Source of the DNA: Palsa-506 sp963786975
GTDB lineage: Bacteria; Actinomycetota; Actinomycetes; Streptosporangiales; Streptosporangiaceae
Assembly (NCBI GenBank): GCA_963786975.1
Contig: CAWBBE010000008.1
Span: forward strand, 310,001-374,000
Reading direction: 5' to 3'
Length of the DNA stretch: 64,000 bases
The notes below the pieces were generated by a model. It was not told the DNA's origin, searched no databases, and saw only the letters and a program-made list of their open reading frames with translations. This document shows, piece by piece, positions 1 through 8,709 of this stretch. Numbering within the stretch: the first letter of the stretch is position 1; each line of letters opens with the position of its first letter. The position numbers were made by a program, and so were the translations under genes.

Positions 1-355
1 TCAGCCTGCTGGCCACCGCGGCCGGCAATACTGCCGCGAACCGGCGGTACACCTTCGGCATCCGCGGCCGCCCGGGCGCTGGCCGGCACCAGGCCCGCGG
101 CCTGCTGGCCTTCGGGGCCGGCCTGCTGCTGACCGCCGCCGCGCTGGCCGGCCTGCACGCCGCGGATCCGCGGCCCGGGCGCGGCCTCGAGGTGCTCGTC
201 CTGGTGGGCGCCTGCTGGCCACGATCCTGCGATTCGCGCTGTACCGGAGCTGGGTATTCGGCGGCGGCGGCCATCGGACCCCCCGTATCAGGACGGACGT
301 CAGCTACCGCTGCCCTGGCCAGTCCGGCAGTGCCGAGAAGGGAAACCAGCCATGA
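1..355 (+). CDS. GtrA-type flippase domain, 3' end (probably of a bifunctional GT2/GtrA protein), frameshifted
   Basis: The fragment runs in from the left edge. Reading frame 3 gives NTAANRRYTFGIRGR followed by a hydrophobic helix, typical of the second half of GtrA domains, which move polyprenyl-linked sugars across the membrane. Near base 212 the conserved last helix continues in frame 2 (LLATILRFALYRSWVF) and stops with TGA at 353-355, so one base seems to be missing. The stop overlaps the ATG of the next gene as ATGA, which supports frame 2 as the true 3' end. In actinomycetes a bifunctional GT2/GtrA gene commonly precedes a GT39 gene, as here. The break may be a sequencing error or a real mutation. 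Confidence 0.6.
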   Translation, partial: QPAGHRGRQYCREPAVHLRHPRPPGRWPAPGPRPAGLRGRPAADRRRAGRPARRGSAARARPRGARPGGRLLATILRFALYRSWVFGGGGHRTPRIRTDVSYRCPGQSGSAEKGNQP

Positions 356-2597
356 CCGCCCCGGCGATCGACACCCGGTCCGGCCGTCGGCCAGCCTGGC
401 CCGCCCGGGCCACCGGGCCGGCCGTCTGCGCCGCCTGCTGGCCGGCCCCGGGCAGCCCGCCTGGGCCAGGCCCGCACTGCTCGCCCTGCTGGGCCTGACC
501 GCGGTCCTGTACCTGGCCGGGCTGGACCGCAGCGGCTGGGCCAACGACTTCTACTCGGCCGCCGTGCAGGCCGGCAGCAGCAGCTGGAAGGCGTTCTTCT
601 TCGGGTCGTTCGACGCGTCGGGCTTCATCACGGTCGACAAGACGCCGGCCTCGCTCTGGGTGATGGACCTGTCCGCCCGCATCTTCGGCCTGAACTACTG
701 GAGCGTGCTGGTCCCGCAGGCGGTGGAGGGCGTGGCGTGCGTCGGAGTGCTGTACGCCGCGGTGCGGCGGTGGTTCGGCCCGGCGGCCGGACTGCTGGCC
801 GGGTCGGTGCTCGCGCTGACCCCGGTAGCCGCGCTGATGTTCCGGTTCAACAACCCGGACGCGCTGCTCGTGCTGCTGCTGACGCTGGCCGCCTACGCGC
901 TGACGCGGGCGGTCGAGTCCGGCCGTACCCGGTGGATCGTGCTGGGCGGCGCCCTGATCGGATTCGGCTTCCTGGCCAAGATGATGCAGGCATTCCTGGT
1001 CCTGCCGCCGTTCGCGCTGGCCTATCTGGTCGCCGGGCCGCCGCGGCTGGGCCGCCGCCTGCTGCAGTTGCTGGCCGGGGCCGCGGCGGTGATCGTCTCG
1101 GCCGGCTGGTGGGTGGCCGCGGTCATGCTGACGCCGGCCGCCGACCGTCCCTACGTGGGCGGCTCCACCAGCGACAGCATCCTGCAACTGGCCCTCGGCT
1201 ATAACGGACTCGGGCGGCTGGACGGGAACGAGGCCGGCTCGGTCGGCTTCGGCGGCGCTGGCGGGGGCGGCGCCCGCGCCGGGGGCGGCGGGGCGGGCTC
1301 GGCGTTCGGCGGCTCCACCGGGATCAGCCGTCTGCTCGGCTCGGCGATGGGCGGGCAGATCAGCTGGCTGCTGCCGGCCGCGCTGGTCGCGCTGGCGGCG
1401 CTGTTGTGGCTGTCCCGGCGGGCTCCGCGGACCGACCGGGTCCGGGCGGCCGCGCTGATCTGGGGCGGATCGCTGCTGGTCACCGGCCTGGTGTTCAGCT
1501 TCATGGCCGGGATCATCCACCCGTACTACACGGTCGCGCTGGCGCCGGCCATCGGCGCGCTCGTCGGCATCGGGGCGGTCAGCGCCTGGCGGATCCGTTC
1601 TTCGCTGACCGGCCGGGTCATGCTGGCCGCCGCGGTGGCGGTGACCGCGCTGTGGGCCTATCAGCTGCTGGGCCGGACGCCGTCGTGGCATCCGGTGCTC
1701 CGGCCGCTGGTGCTGGTGGCCGGCCTGGGCGCGGGCGCGGCGCTGGCCGCCGGGCCGCGGCTGGGCGGGCTGGCCGGCCGGGCCCGCACGGCGCGCGGGC
1801 GGGCGGTGCTCGGGGTGGCCGCCGTTCCGGTCGCGCTGTTCGCCATCTTCGCCGGGCCGGCCGCCTACACCCTGGCCACGGTCAGCACCGCGCACACCGG
1901 GGCGATCCCGTCCGCCGGGCCCGCCATCGCGACCGCGGGCGGCCCGGGCGGCGCTGGCCGCGCGGGCGGGATCGCGGCCCGCGGCTTCGGGCCGCCGGGG
2001 GCGCGCGGCGGTACCGGCGGCCGGGGTACGGTCCCGGGCCAGGGGCCGGGGACCGGCCAGGGCACGGGCACCGGGACTGGCCAGGCAGCGCGGACCGGCC
2101 AGGCGGCCCAGGGCGGCGCCGGCCAGCAGCCCGCAGGGGCGGTCGGGCAGGGCCAGCCCGGCGGCGCCGTCCAGCACGCGCCTGGCGGTGTTGCCGGCGG
2201 AGCCGCTGGCCCTGGCGGAGCCGGCGGCCCTGGCGGCGGGGGCGGCCTGGGCGGCAATACCCGGGTCAGCGCGGCACTGGTGAAGCTGCTGGGGGCGGAT
2301 GCGTCCCGGTACCGGTGGGCGGCCGCGACGGTCGGCACGCAGAGCGCCGCGCCACTGCAGCTGGCCACCAGGCAGCCGATGCTGGCCATCGGCGGCTTCA
2401 ACGGCTCCGACCCGGCGCCGACGCTGGCGGCGTTCAGGAAGCTGGTCGCGGCCGGCCAGATTCACTACTTCGTGGGCGCCAACTCCAGCAGCTTCGGCGG
2501 CGGCACCAGATCGGCGGCGCAGATCACCAGCTGGGTCGCCGCGCATTTCACCGCGAAAACTATCGGCGGCGTCACCGTCTACGACCTGACGAAGTAG
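352..2597 (+). CDS. Glycosyltransferase family 39 (ArnT/YkcB-like mannosyltransferase), frame break near the start
   Basis: Multi-pass membrane glycosyltransferase expected to move sugar from a polyprenyl-phosphate donor onto a cell-envelope acceptor. The N-terminal part has the GT39 pattern (WANDFYSAAVQAGSSSWKAF, VDKTPASLWVMDLSARIFG) and about ten hydrophobic helices. A Gly-rich loop (about residues 290-320 after the start), a second Gly/Gln/Pro-rich linker and a soluble C-terminal YkcB_C-like domain (GGNTRVSAALVKLL to VTVYDLTK) follow. The ATG at 352 overlaps the upstream stop as ATGA but is in a different frame from the body; MTAPAIDTRSGRRPA seems to join the main frame at about 370-430 through a one-base indel. 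The only alternative start in the main frame is a GTG at 192 inside the GtrA gene, which is unlikely. Confidence 0.83.
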
Positions 2598-2745
2598 CCG
2601 GCGCCCGGGCCAGGCCGGGCCGGGAACCGCACGGCTTCTCCGGCCTGGCCCGCCCGGCGGCCAGCAGGCTGGCCAGGCGGGCCGGGCCGGCCCGCCGTCC
2701 GGGCCGGTCAGCGCGGCCGGTCACGAACCGCGACGACGGCCGCGG

Positions 2746-3120
2746 CTATGCCGGGCTTGGGGCCGGCCACTCGCGCAGGGAGCTGAAGGTGCCCGCAGCC
2801 GAGACCTTGGCTCCGGCCGGCAGCAGGGCCCGCAGCTCCTCGTCGTAGTTCCCCGCGCCGATATCGACGGTGATGAGCAGCAGGTAGTGGTTGAGCTGCG
2901 ACCAGGTATTGCGGCCGAGCAACTCGACGCGAGAGACGTTCCCGGCCCGGTGCGGCGGCCGTTCCGGCAGCGACTTGAGGAACGGCGAGACGGTGTCGAT
3001 GAACGCCTGGCGGGCCGCCGACTCCTCGTCCATCTGGGCCTGGGTCGGCGCGCTACCGTCGCCGGTCGTCTCGAGTTCGCCGGCGGGCGGCAGGTCGATG
3101 GTTATTGCCAGGGTTGCCAC
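2746..3120 (-). CDS. Hypothetical protein, 124 aa
   Basis: No family recognised. The ATG at 3120 is preceded by CAGGAGA at a good ribosome-binding distance, which makes this a credible gene. The product is soluble, has no signal peptide or membrane helix, and contains a segment reading NTWSQLNHYLLLITVDIG that looks like a beta-strand/helix unit. It converges on the GT39 gene and sits alone. Function unknown. Confidence 0.6.
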   Translation of the reverse strand: MATLAITIDLPPAGELETTGDGSAPTQAQMDEESAARQAFIDTVSPFLKSLPERPPHRAGNVSRVELLGRNTWSQLNHYLLLITVDIGAGNYDEELRALLPAGAKVSAAGTFSSLREWPAPSPA

Positions 3121-3334
3121 AGCAGTCTCCTGTCCTGGGACCGATTGGTGAATGCCGGGACCCCTGCTACGGCCGCCGTATCGGCGGCACCGGCTAGTTC
3201 CCGGTCACTACAGACGGGGACCCGCGGCGGCTGCTGATACCACGCGGCCAGGGATTCCTCGCGCCGCTGCCCGCCCGCAGCCAGGCAGCGGCTCCAGGGC
3301 TGGCCGCGCCGCGGCGGCCCGCGCGGCCACAGGC

Positions 3335-3400
3335 GTCACGCGGCGGCCGTCACGCGGCACGCGGCGGGTGTCACGCGGCACGCGGCAGGCGTCACGCGGC
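3335..3400. repeat. Short tandem repeat GTCACGCGGC
   Basis: Four copies of GTCACGCGGC start at 3335, 3349, 3370 and 3391; the last two intervals are 21 bp. The array overlaps the stop of the minus-strand membrane protein gene at 3392 and extends into the space behind it. Confidence 0.6.
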
Positions 3401-4327
3401 GGCAGGCCGCGCGGCACGGACGCCGCGCGCGGCGCTGACGGTGGCGACGGCGATGGCCGGCAGCACCGTCAGCAGGTAGATCCCGAGCGGCCAGCCCTGG
3501 TGATAGCCGGCGTAATGAGGCGCCCAGAAGTACAGGCCGACCACGGCAATGATGCTGGCGACACCGGCGACGGCCATGGTCGCCGCCGCGACGCCTGCCG
3601 CCCTGGCGGCTAGGCCGAGGGCCGGCCCGCGAGGGGAGAGCCGGCGCAGGGCCAGCCCGGGTGCCCCGGCGAAAACGGCCCCGGCGGCGAATCCGGCGAT
3701 GACGAAGGCCAGGAACCACCCCGGGCCGACGCCGCCGGCGTGCTGGACATGCCGGGCGGTGACGATAACCGCGGCGAGGTACAGGACGGGCACCGCGACC
3801 GGCGAAAGCAGGCAGGCCAGCTCGCGCGGGCGGCGCTCGCGACTGGCCCGGCGGATCATCAGCAGCCACAGCGGCAGGCCGCCGGCGGCAACGGCGAGCA
3901 CCGAGGCGAGCACGGCCGCGTCGAAGATCCAGTACAACCAGCTGATGAGCGGATGGCCGGGCGGGCTGATGCCCTGGCCCTGGGTGAGCTGGGTAAAGAC
4001 AAGTGCCAGGCCGCCCAGCACCGTCCAGGCGGCCAGGACTGTCGCCAGGCTGGCCCGCATCCGCGCTGGCCGGTCGTGCAACTGCCGGGCGGGCCAGACC
4101 CACGCAGGCGGCGCGTGGCAGGCGAGGCTGGCGGCGGCGCGCAGGCCGCCGCCGGAGTCGTCCAGCAGGGCCCGGACCTCATCGCCGTAGCGGGCCCGCC
4201 AGGCGGCCGGGTACAGCGCGAGCGCCAGCCGGGCCGGCCAGCCGGCCCGCGCGGATCCTGGCCGCGGCGGGCCCGGGTGCGGCGGGTCTTGGTGCGACGG
4301 GTCCGGGTGCGACGGCGGGGTGCTCAT
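3392..4327 (-). CDS. Membrane protein paired with a PadR regulator, 311 aa
   Basis: Integral membrane protein of unknown function. After a Pro/His-rich, probably disordered N-terminus (about 30 residues) comes a conserved-looking cytoplasmic segment LALALYPAAWRARYGDEV, often found at the start of actinobacterial membrane proteins encoded beside PadR genes, then about seven hydrophobic helices. The ATG overlaps the stop of the PadR gene by four bases (ATGA), so the two are co-translated. By analogy with similar pairs it is likely under the control of that PadR protein. The C-terminus ends in an Ala-rich tail at a short tandem repeat, so its exact end may vary between strains. Confidence 0.8.
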   Translation of the reverse strand: MSTPPSHPDPSHQDPPHPGPPRPGSARAGWPARLALALYPAAWRARYGDEVRALLDDSGGGLRAAASLACHAPPAWVWPARQLHDRPARMRASLATVLAAWTVLGGLALVFTQLTQGQGISPPGHPLISWLYWIFDAAVLASVLAVAAGGLPLWLLMIRRASRERRPRELACLLSPVAVPVLYLAAVIVTARHVQHAGGVGPGWFLAFVIAGFAAGAVFAGAPGLALRRLSPRGPALGLAARAAGVAAATMAVAGVASIIAVVGLYFWAPHYAGYHQGWPLGIYLLTVLPAIAVATVSAARGVRAARPAAA

Positions 4328-4650
4328 GCGCCGGCCCAGCCGTAGTGGACGCGGAGCCGCTCCCGGGTCACCAGGGCGACCTGACTCATCCGCTCGGACT
4401 GCACCGCGAGCTCATGGGCGCCGGCCGCCGTGATCCGGTACGGCCGGCGCCGGTCCTCCGATTCGAGCGGCTCGATCAGGCCGCGGGACTCCAGCCTGGA
4501 GATCACCGCGTACAACGTGCCGGCGCTGAGCCGCACGCCCATGGTGTCCGCCACGTCCTGCGTGATGGCATATCCGTGTCTCGGCTGGCCGGCCAGGCTG
4601 GCCAGCACCAGCAGCGGCGGATCGGCCCAGCGATCCAGTCGGTCCGTCAT
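4324..4650 (-). CDS. PadR-family transcriptional regulator, 108 aa
   Basis: Small winged-helix repressor. The core motif is visible: PLLVLASLAGQPRHGYAI, then LSAGTLYAVISRLESRGLIEP and the wing RRRPYRITAAG. At 108 residues it is a short PadR with a minimal C-terminal dimerisation helix. It is the first gene of a two-gene operon with the membrane protein (ATGA overlap). A perfect 10-bp inverted repeat with an extra half site lies 40-80 bp upstream, as expected for autorepression. Confidence 0.92.
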   Translation of the reverse strand: MTDRLDRWADPPLLVLASLAGQPRHGYAITQDVADTMGVRLSAGTLYAVISRLESRGLIEPLESEDRRRPYRITAAGAHELAVQSERMSQVALVTRERLRVHYGWAGA

Positions 4651-4692
4651 GTCGCCTCCCGCGCACGCATGCCCGCCGAACTCTGCGTAACA

Positions 4693-4717
4693 CGGTATAG
4701 CGAATGCCGCTATACCG
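4693..4717. promoter_or_regulatory. Probable PadR operator (inverted repeat)
   Basis: CGGTATAGCG and CGCTATACCG form a perfect 10-bp inverted repeat with a 5-bp spacer, in the upstream region of the padR-like gene. A third half site CGCTATA lies at 4723-4729. The repeat is AT-richer than its surroundings. Binding by the adjacent PadR protein is inferred. Confidence 0.72.
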
Positions 4718-4755
4718 CAAGGCGCTATAACGTTCTGCAGGCTAACTCCGGCCGC

Positions 4756-5673
4756 TCAGGCCTGCTGGCCGCCCGCGTCGGCCGGCCGTAGCCCGGCCAG
4801 GTCGAGCAGGTCGGCCAGGACCTGACCGAATGCCGTGGCGGCGAGCGTGAGGTGCCCTTCACCGGGCAGCAGGTGGGCGCGGGCGCCGGGCAGCTGGGCG
4901 GCCAGCCAGGCGCCGTGCGCGAACGGCACCATCTGGTCCTGGCCGCCCTGCCAGATCGCGATCGGCGCGCCGGCGCCGTTCAGGGCGAAGCCCCAGTCCT
5001 GCACGAACGCCAGGTCGTCGTCACGCCAGCCGGCGATGCCGGTGGCCAGCGCGGCACGGAAGGACTCGGCCAGGTATTCGGCGAAGTCCCCGTTGACCAC
5101 GGCCTTGTCGGCGTCGGAAACCAGCCCGCCCAGCCCGTCCTTGAGCGCCGCCGGGGTGATGTCCCGCATCTCGTCCGCGGCCGCCTCGAGCAGGCTGGTC
5201 AGCGCCGCCTCGCCGTCCGCGGCCGCGCCGAATTCCTGGACGTTCTCCGGCGCCATGTCGCCAAGCCAGTCCAGCCCGTCGCCGCCGCGCGGCGCTACCC
5301 CGGCGATCGACGCGGCGGCCAGGCAGCGCGCGGGCAGCAGCGCGGCGCAGGCCAGCGCGTGCGGCCCGCCGCCCGACCAGCCCACGGTGACGAATGACCC
5401 GGCGCCCAGGTGGTCAAGGATCGCTGCGACGTCGGCGGCCGCATCCGCGACCAGCCTGCCGGGCTGCTGGGCGGACGCACCGTAACCGGGCCGGCCGTAC
5501 AGCACGGTCCGCAGGCCAAGCTCGGTGGCGGCGTCGGTCATCGGGCCGTAACCGACGAGGCCGCCCGGAGTGCCGGCATGGAACACGAGCGGCAGCCCGT
5601 CCGCGGGGCCGAGGGCCAGTATCTCCAGCGCCCTGCCGTCCGCGGCGGGGACGATGCGCCGTTCAGCTGTCAT
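4756..5673 (-). CDS. Alpha/beta hydrolase, 305 aa
   Basis: Serine hydrolase of the alpha/beta fold. Visible elements: oxyanion-type segment VFHAGTPGG, nucleophile elbow GWSGGGPHAL, an acid residue in GGQDQMVPF and the catalytic His in LPGEGHLTL. The start is set at the ATG giving MTAERRIVPAADGRALE, where the domain begins; the open frame continues 31 codons upstream without family-like sequence. Substrate unknown; related proteins are annotated as esterases or haloalkane-dehalogenase-like enzymes. Confidence 0.87.
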   Translation of the reverse strand: MTAERRIVPAADGRALEILALGPADGLPLVFHAGTPGGLVGYGPMTDAATELGLRTVLYGRPGYGASAQQPGRLVADAAADVAAILDHLGAGSFVTVGWSGGGPHALACAALLPARCLAAASIAGVAPRGGDGLDWLGDMAPENVQEFGAAADGEAALTSLLEAAADEMRDITPAALKDGLGGLVSDADKAVVNGDFAEYLAESFRAALATGIAGWRDDDLAFVQDWGFALNGAGAPIAIWQGGQDQMVPFAHGAWLAAQLPGARAHLLPGEGHLTLAATAFGQVLADLLDLAGLRPADAGGQQA

Positions 5674-5771
5674 GCGCCGAGGGTAGCCGGGCCGCCACGG
5701 GACCGCCGCACGCGGGCAGGCCGGTTCCGCCCGCTCCCCGGCCTGCCGCTCCCGCCGTGGTGTCATTCATC

Positions 5772-5817
5772 AGTGGTTAAGGTTTGTCTGGCGCCGGCCG
5801 GACAAACCTTAACCACT
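5772..5817. repeat. Perfect 17-bp inverted repeat
   Basis: AGTGGTTAAGGTTTGTC (5772-5788) and its exact reverse complement (5801-5817) flank a 12-bp GC-rich loop. The right arm starts within the TAG stop of the broken GNAT gene. There is no T-run on either side, so a simple intrinsic terminator is not certain; a regulator site or the remnant end of a small mobile element are alternatives. Confidence 0.7.
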
Positions 5818-6441
5818 ATCGGATGCCCGGCTCCCGGGACCAGCCGGCGACGTCGGCTGCCGTTAGCCGCCAGACCCGCTCGCCGTCGATCATGTTGTCC
5901 GTCACGCTCAGCCCCGCCTGGGCGGCGACCGCGGCGGAGGCGTGGTGGTCCGGGTGAATGCAGGCCGTGACGACCGTGGCGCCCTGCCCGAGCAGCCAGC
6001 CCACCAGCCCGGCGGCGGCCTCGGCGGCGTAGCCATGGCCCTGCCAGGGCACGCCGATGACCCACGCCACCCCGGCGCTCATCCCGTGCCCGGCGCTCTC
6101 GCCGTCCCCGGAGCTCTCCCCGTGCCCGGCGCTCTCCCCGGGCCCGGGAGTGGGCCGGGCTCGCGGTAACGGTGGCCTGGACCGTGCCGATGGCTTGCCC
6201 GCTGCCCCGCAGCCGCACGATCCAGTTGAGCCAGCTCACCGCCGGAATCCGGGGAGCCGGCCAGCAGCCGCGCATAGCGGGCCCGCAACCCGGCCAGGCC
6301 GGCCGGCGCTCCGCCGGTGAACTCATGCAGCCGCTCGTCGTCCAGGACGCCGGCCATCTCGTCTGCATCGGCCGCTCGCAACGGCGTGAGCAGCAGCCGC
6401 CAGGTGCCGATGGCCGCCGCGCCGACCCGGCTTCCCATCAC
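5816..6441 (-). pseudogene. GNAT acetyltransferase (RimJ/RimL-like), two frame breaks
   Basis: The parts of one acetyltransferase lie in three successive frames: GTWRLLLTPLRAADADEM...LHEFTGG from 6441, then LNWIVRLRGSGQAIGTVQAT near 6235, then AGVAWVIGVPWQGHGYAAEA, which carries the acetyl-CoA loop, from about 6137 to the stop at 5816. Joined, they give a protein of about 208 residues, normal for RimJ/RimL-type N-acetyltransferases that act on protein N-termini or small amines. Between the second and third part lie three 18-bp repeats coding for ESAGHG-like units. Both breaks fit one-base insertions in GC-rich sequence. It could be a dead gene or an intact gene with assembly errors. Confidence 0.65.
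6083..6136. repeat. 18-bp tandem repeat, three copies, within the GNAT gene
   Basis: Units CCCGTGCCCGGCGCTCTC (6083-6100), GCCGTCCCCGGAGCTCTC (6101-6118) and an exact copy of the first (6119-6136). The period is a multiple of three, so it adds six residues per unit without shifting the frame. Confidence 0.75.
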
Positions 6442-6534
6442 TGCCTCCCGCTACGCCGGGAATGCCCCGGTCCCGGCCGCCCGCAGGCGGCCGGGGACCG
6501 GGCTGGCAAACGGAGCGCGGCTGGCCGCTGCGGG

Positions 6535-6645
6535 CTAGTTGCTCCTGATCCAGGTATTGCTGAACGCACCGCCGCTGCCCGCCGCGAGCATCGATCCGAG
6601 CACCAGCGCGAGGGTTGTGAGGGGTATGCACCATCGTCTCAGCAT
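6535..6645 (-). CDS. Short secreted peptide, 36 aa
   Basis: A 36-codon frame starts at ATG 6645 behind GAAGGAG at ideal spacing. It encodes basic residues (MLRRW), a hydrophobic stretch (PLTTLALVLGSMLAAGSGG) and a short tail AFSNTWIRSN before TAG. The layout is that of a minimal signal peptide with a probable cleavage after AAG or GSGG, leaving a mature peptide of about ten residues. It stands alone between the GNAT gene and a repeat-rich spacer. It could be a secreted peptide or a small membrane protein; no family is recognised. Confidence 0.5.
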   Translation of the reverse strand: MLRRWCIPLTTLALVLGSMLAAGSGGAFSNTWIRSN

Positions 6646-6850
6646 GCGGGCTCCTTCGGCCACGTCGTGACGACTGCGACGAATACCCGGAACCTCCCGG
6701 TATTGGCCGCAGTAACGGTGGGTCGTGGTGACCGTATAGCGCCGTTAGGTCAACGGAGAACCACAAATTGGTAAAGGATTGGCGGGCAAGGGACCGCGGA
6801 CGCCTCTCGCGTCACAATCGCACATGCAATCTCACGGCACCGGCCACGGC

Positions 6851-6942
6851 GGGCGGCTCCGCGATCCCGGGCTGGCCGGGCGGCTCCGCGGTCCCCGCGC
6901 TGGCCGGGCCGGGCGGCTCCGCGGTCACCGGGCTGGCCGGCC
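6851..6942. repeat. GC-rich spacer repeat, three units
   Basis: In the roughly 400-bp space between 6645 and 7044 the block GGGCGGCTCCGCGGTC (first copy GCGATC) followed by GGGCTGGCCGG-like sequence recurs at 6851, 6878 and 6911. No gene or clear promoter was found in the rest of this space. Confidence 0.55.
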
Positions 6943-7043
6943 CGGTCCGGCGGGCACCCGGCGGCGCTGACGTGATCTTGCCGCGGCCGGGCGCCGTTGT
7001 CAGGGCGTACCGTTGAGATCCTGCGAGCCACGAGGAGACGCCA

Positions 7044-7778
7044 ATGACGCTTCCTGCTGCCGCGAGCGGCAATCGTTTCGCACAGCGATTGTTCGCCCCG
7101 CTGCCCGCGAGATACGACCGGCTCGCCGAGATCCTGTCGATGGGCCAGAACGGCCGCTGGCGGCGGGCCATGGTCGACCAGGTGGCGCCGGTGGCCGGCC
7201 AGACGGTGCTCGACGTGGCCTCGGGCACGGCCGGGGTAGCGCTGCAGCTCGCCGACCGGACGAGCGCCAGGATCGTCGGCGTAGATCTCACCGAGCAGAT
7301 GCTCCGGCAGGGCCGGGCCAACGTCGCCGCGGCCGGCCGGGACGGCCGGGTGCGGCTGGTGGCCGGCCGGGCCGAGCAGCTGCCCTTTCCTGACCGCTCC
7401 TTCGACGCGATGACCTTCACCTACCTGCTCCGGTACGTGCGCGATCCGCAGGCGACGCTGACCGAGCTGGCCCGGGTGGTGAAGCCCGGCGGCAAGGTAG
7501 CCAGCCTGGAGTTCCTCCGTCCGCCGTCGCCGTTCTGGCGGTTCTGGTGGTGGCTCTACACCCGGCTGCTGCTGCCGGCCGGCGGGCTGGCGGCCGGCGG
7601 CCGCGAGTGGTTCATCGTCGGCCGGTTCCTCGGCCCCAACATTTCCCGGCACTACCGGCGGTACCCGGTTTCCTGGACGGTTGACGCCTGGCGGCGGGCG
7701 GGCTTCGAGGACGTCGGAGTCAGCGTCATGAGCCTCGGCGGCGGGCTCGTCATGTGGGGAACCCGCGCCGGTGGGTGA
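7044..7778 (+). CDS. Class I SAM methyltransferase, UbiE/MenG-like (probable demethylmenaquinone methyltransferase)
   Basis: Ubiquinone/menaquinone-type methyltransferase, 244 aa. Visible: N-terminal RYDRLAEILSMGQNGRWRRAM (the UbiE-type opening), the SAM-binding loop LDVASGTAGVALQLA, the acidic strand end VGVDLT, EQLPFPDRSFDAMTFTYLLR and VVKPGGKVASLEF. These match enzymes that methylate the quinone ring of demethylmenaquinone at the membrane. GAGGAGA precedes the ATG. The downstream membrane gene overlaps its end by 8 bp, suggesting co-translation. A methyltransferase for another isoprenoid or secondary metabolite cannot be excluded. Confidence 0.85.
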   Translation: MTLPAAASGNRFAQRLFAPLPARYDRLAEILSMGQNGRWRRAMVDQVAPVAGQTVLDVASGTAGVALQLADRTSARIVGVDLTEQMLRQGRANVAAAGRDGRVRLVAGRAEQLPFPDRSFDAMTFTYLLRYVRDPQATLTELARVVKPGGKVASLEFLRPPSPFWRFWWWLYTRLLLPAGGLAAGGREWFIVGRFLGPNISRHYRRYPVSWTVDAWRRAGFEDVGVSVMSLGGGLVMWGTRAGG

Positions 7779-8562
7779 CGGCAGCAGCCCCGGCCCCGGC
7801 AGCGCGATGCCGCCCGAGCCGGCCGCGGCGCCGGCCCAGGCCGCCCGTCCCGCCTATTACGCAGCCCGCCAGGGCGCGCTGCGGGACTGGTGGACGCTGC
7901 TGCACCCGCCGTACACGGCGTGGCACCTGTCCTACGTGGTGATCGGCGCTTCGCTCGCGCCGCACGTCGGGCTGACCGCCCTGTTCGCCACCCTGATCGC
8001 GTTCTTCCTGGCGGTCGGGCTGTCCGCGCACGCACTGGACGAGCTGCGCGGCCGCCCGCTGCAGACCCGGATCCCGGCTGGCGCGCTCACCGCCGTCGCC
8101 ACCGCCGGGCTGGCCGGCGCGCTAGCGCTCGGCATCGCGGGCATCAGCCGGGCCGGCTGGGGGCTGCTGCCGTTCCTGATAGCCGGCCCGGTCCTGGTGG
8201 TCGCCTACAACGCCGAGCTCTTCGGCGGCCTCATCCACACCGACCTCGGCTTCGCCGTTGCCTGGGGCGCCTTCCCGGTGCTGACCGCCTACGCGGCGCA
8301 GACCGGCGGGCTGGCGCTCGCGCCGGTGATCGCGGCCGCCGGCGCGCTCGCGCTGTCGGCGGCCCAGCGGCGGCTGAGCACGCCCGCCAGGACCATCCGG
8401 CGGCGCACCGCCAGGGTGGACGGCAGCCTAACGCTCGCCACCGGCGAGACCGTGACGCTCGACGCCGCGGCACTGCTGGAGCCGCTTGAGCACGCGCTGC
8501 GCGCGCTGTCCTGGGCCATCGTGCTGCTGGCCGCGTCGATGGCCGTGGCCAGGCTCGCCTAA
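7771..8562 (+). CDS. Multi-pass membrane protein, UbiA-like (tentative), 263 aa
   Basis: The GTG start overlaps the methyltransferase end. After an Ala/Pro-rich N-terminus there are about seven hydrophobic helices, with the segment LLHPPYTAWHLSYVVIGASLAP, a loop HALDELRGRPLQTRIP and AYNAELFGGLIHTD. Placement behind a quinone-type methyltransferase and the Asp-bearing loops suggest a prenyltransferase-like fold, but the classical NDxxDxxxD motif of UbiA is not seen. Family assignment is a guess; membrane location is clear. Confidence 0.72.
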   Translation: MGDGSSPGPGSAMPPEPAAAPAQAARPAYYAARQGALRDWWTLLHPPYTAWHLSYVVIGASLAPHVGLTALFATLIAFFLAVGLSAHALDELRGRPLQTRIPAGALTAVATAGLAGALALGIAGISRAGWGLLPFLIAGPVLVVAYNAELFGGLIHTDLGFAVAWGAFPVLTAYAAQTGGLALAPVIAAAGALALSAAQRRLSTPARTIRRRTARVDGSLTLATGETVTLDAAALLEPLEHALRALSWAIVLLAASMAVARLA

Positions 8563-8709
8563 CCGGCAGCACCGCGCGCTGTCGGCGTACGCGGGTCGGG
8601 CGTGAGTTCGTCGTCTACCTGAGGGAAGGGCACGGACCAGGGAGCGCAACCACCAGATCGACCTGCGCCGGCGCACCCGAGGGTGGTCCGACCGCTGGCT
8701 GCCGGCCGG

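Noticed and set aside
300..2546. A 748-codon open frame on the minus strand opposite the GT39 gene
   Set aside because: Arg/Gln/Pro-rich composition without any domain, exactly antiparallel to a clear membrane glycosyltransferase; a by-product of high GC.
3335..3400. A regulatory binding-site array
   Set aside because: The repeats lie at the 3' end of a gene and look like slippage of a GC-rich sequence.
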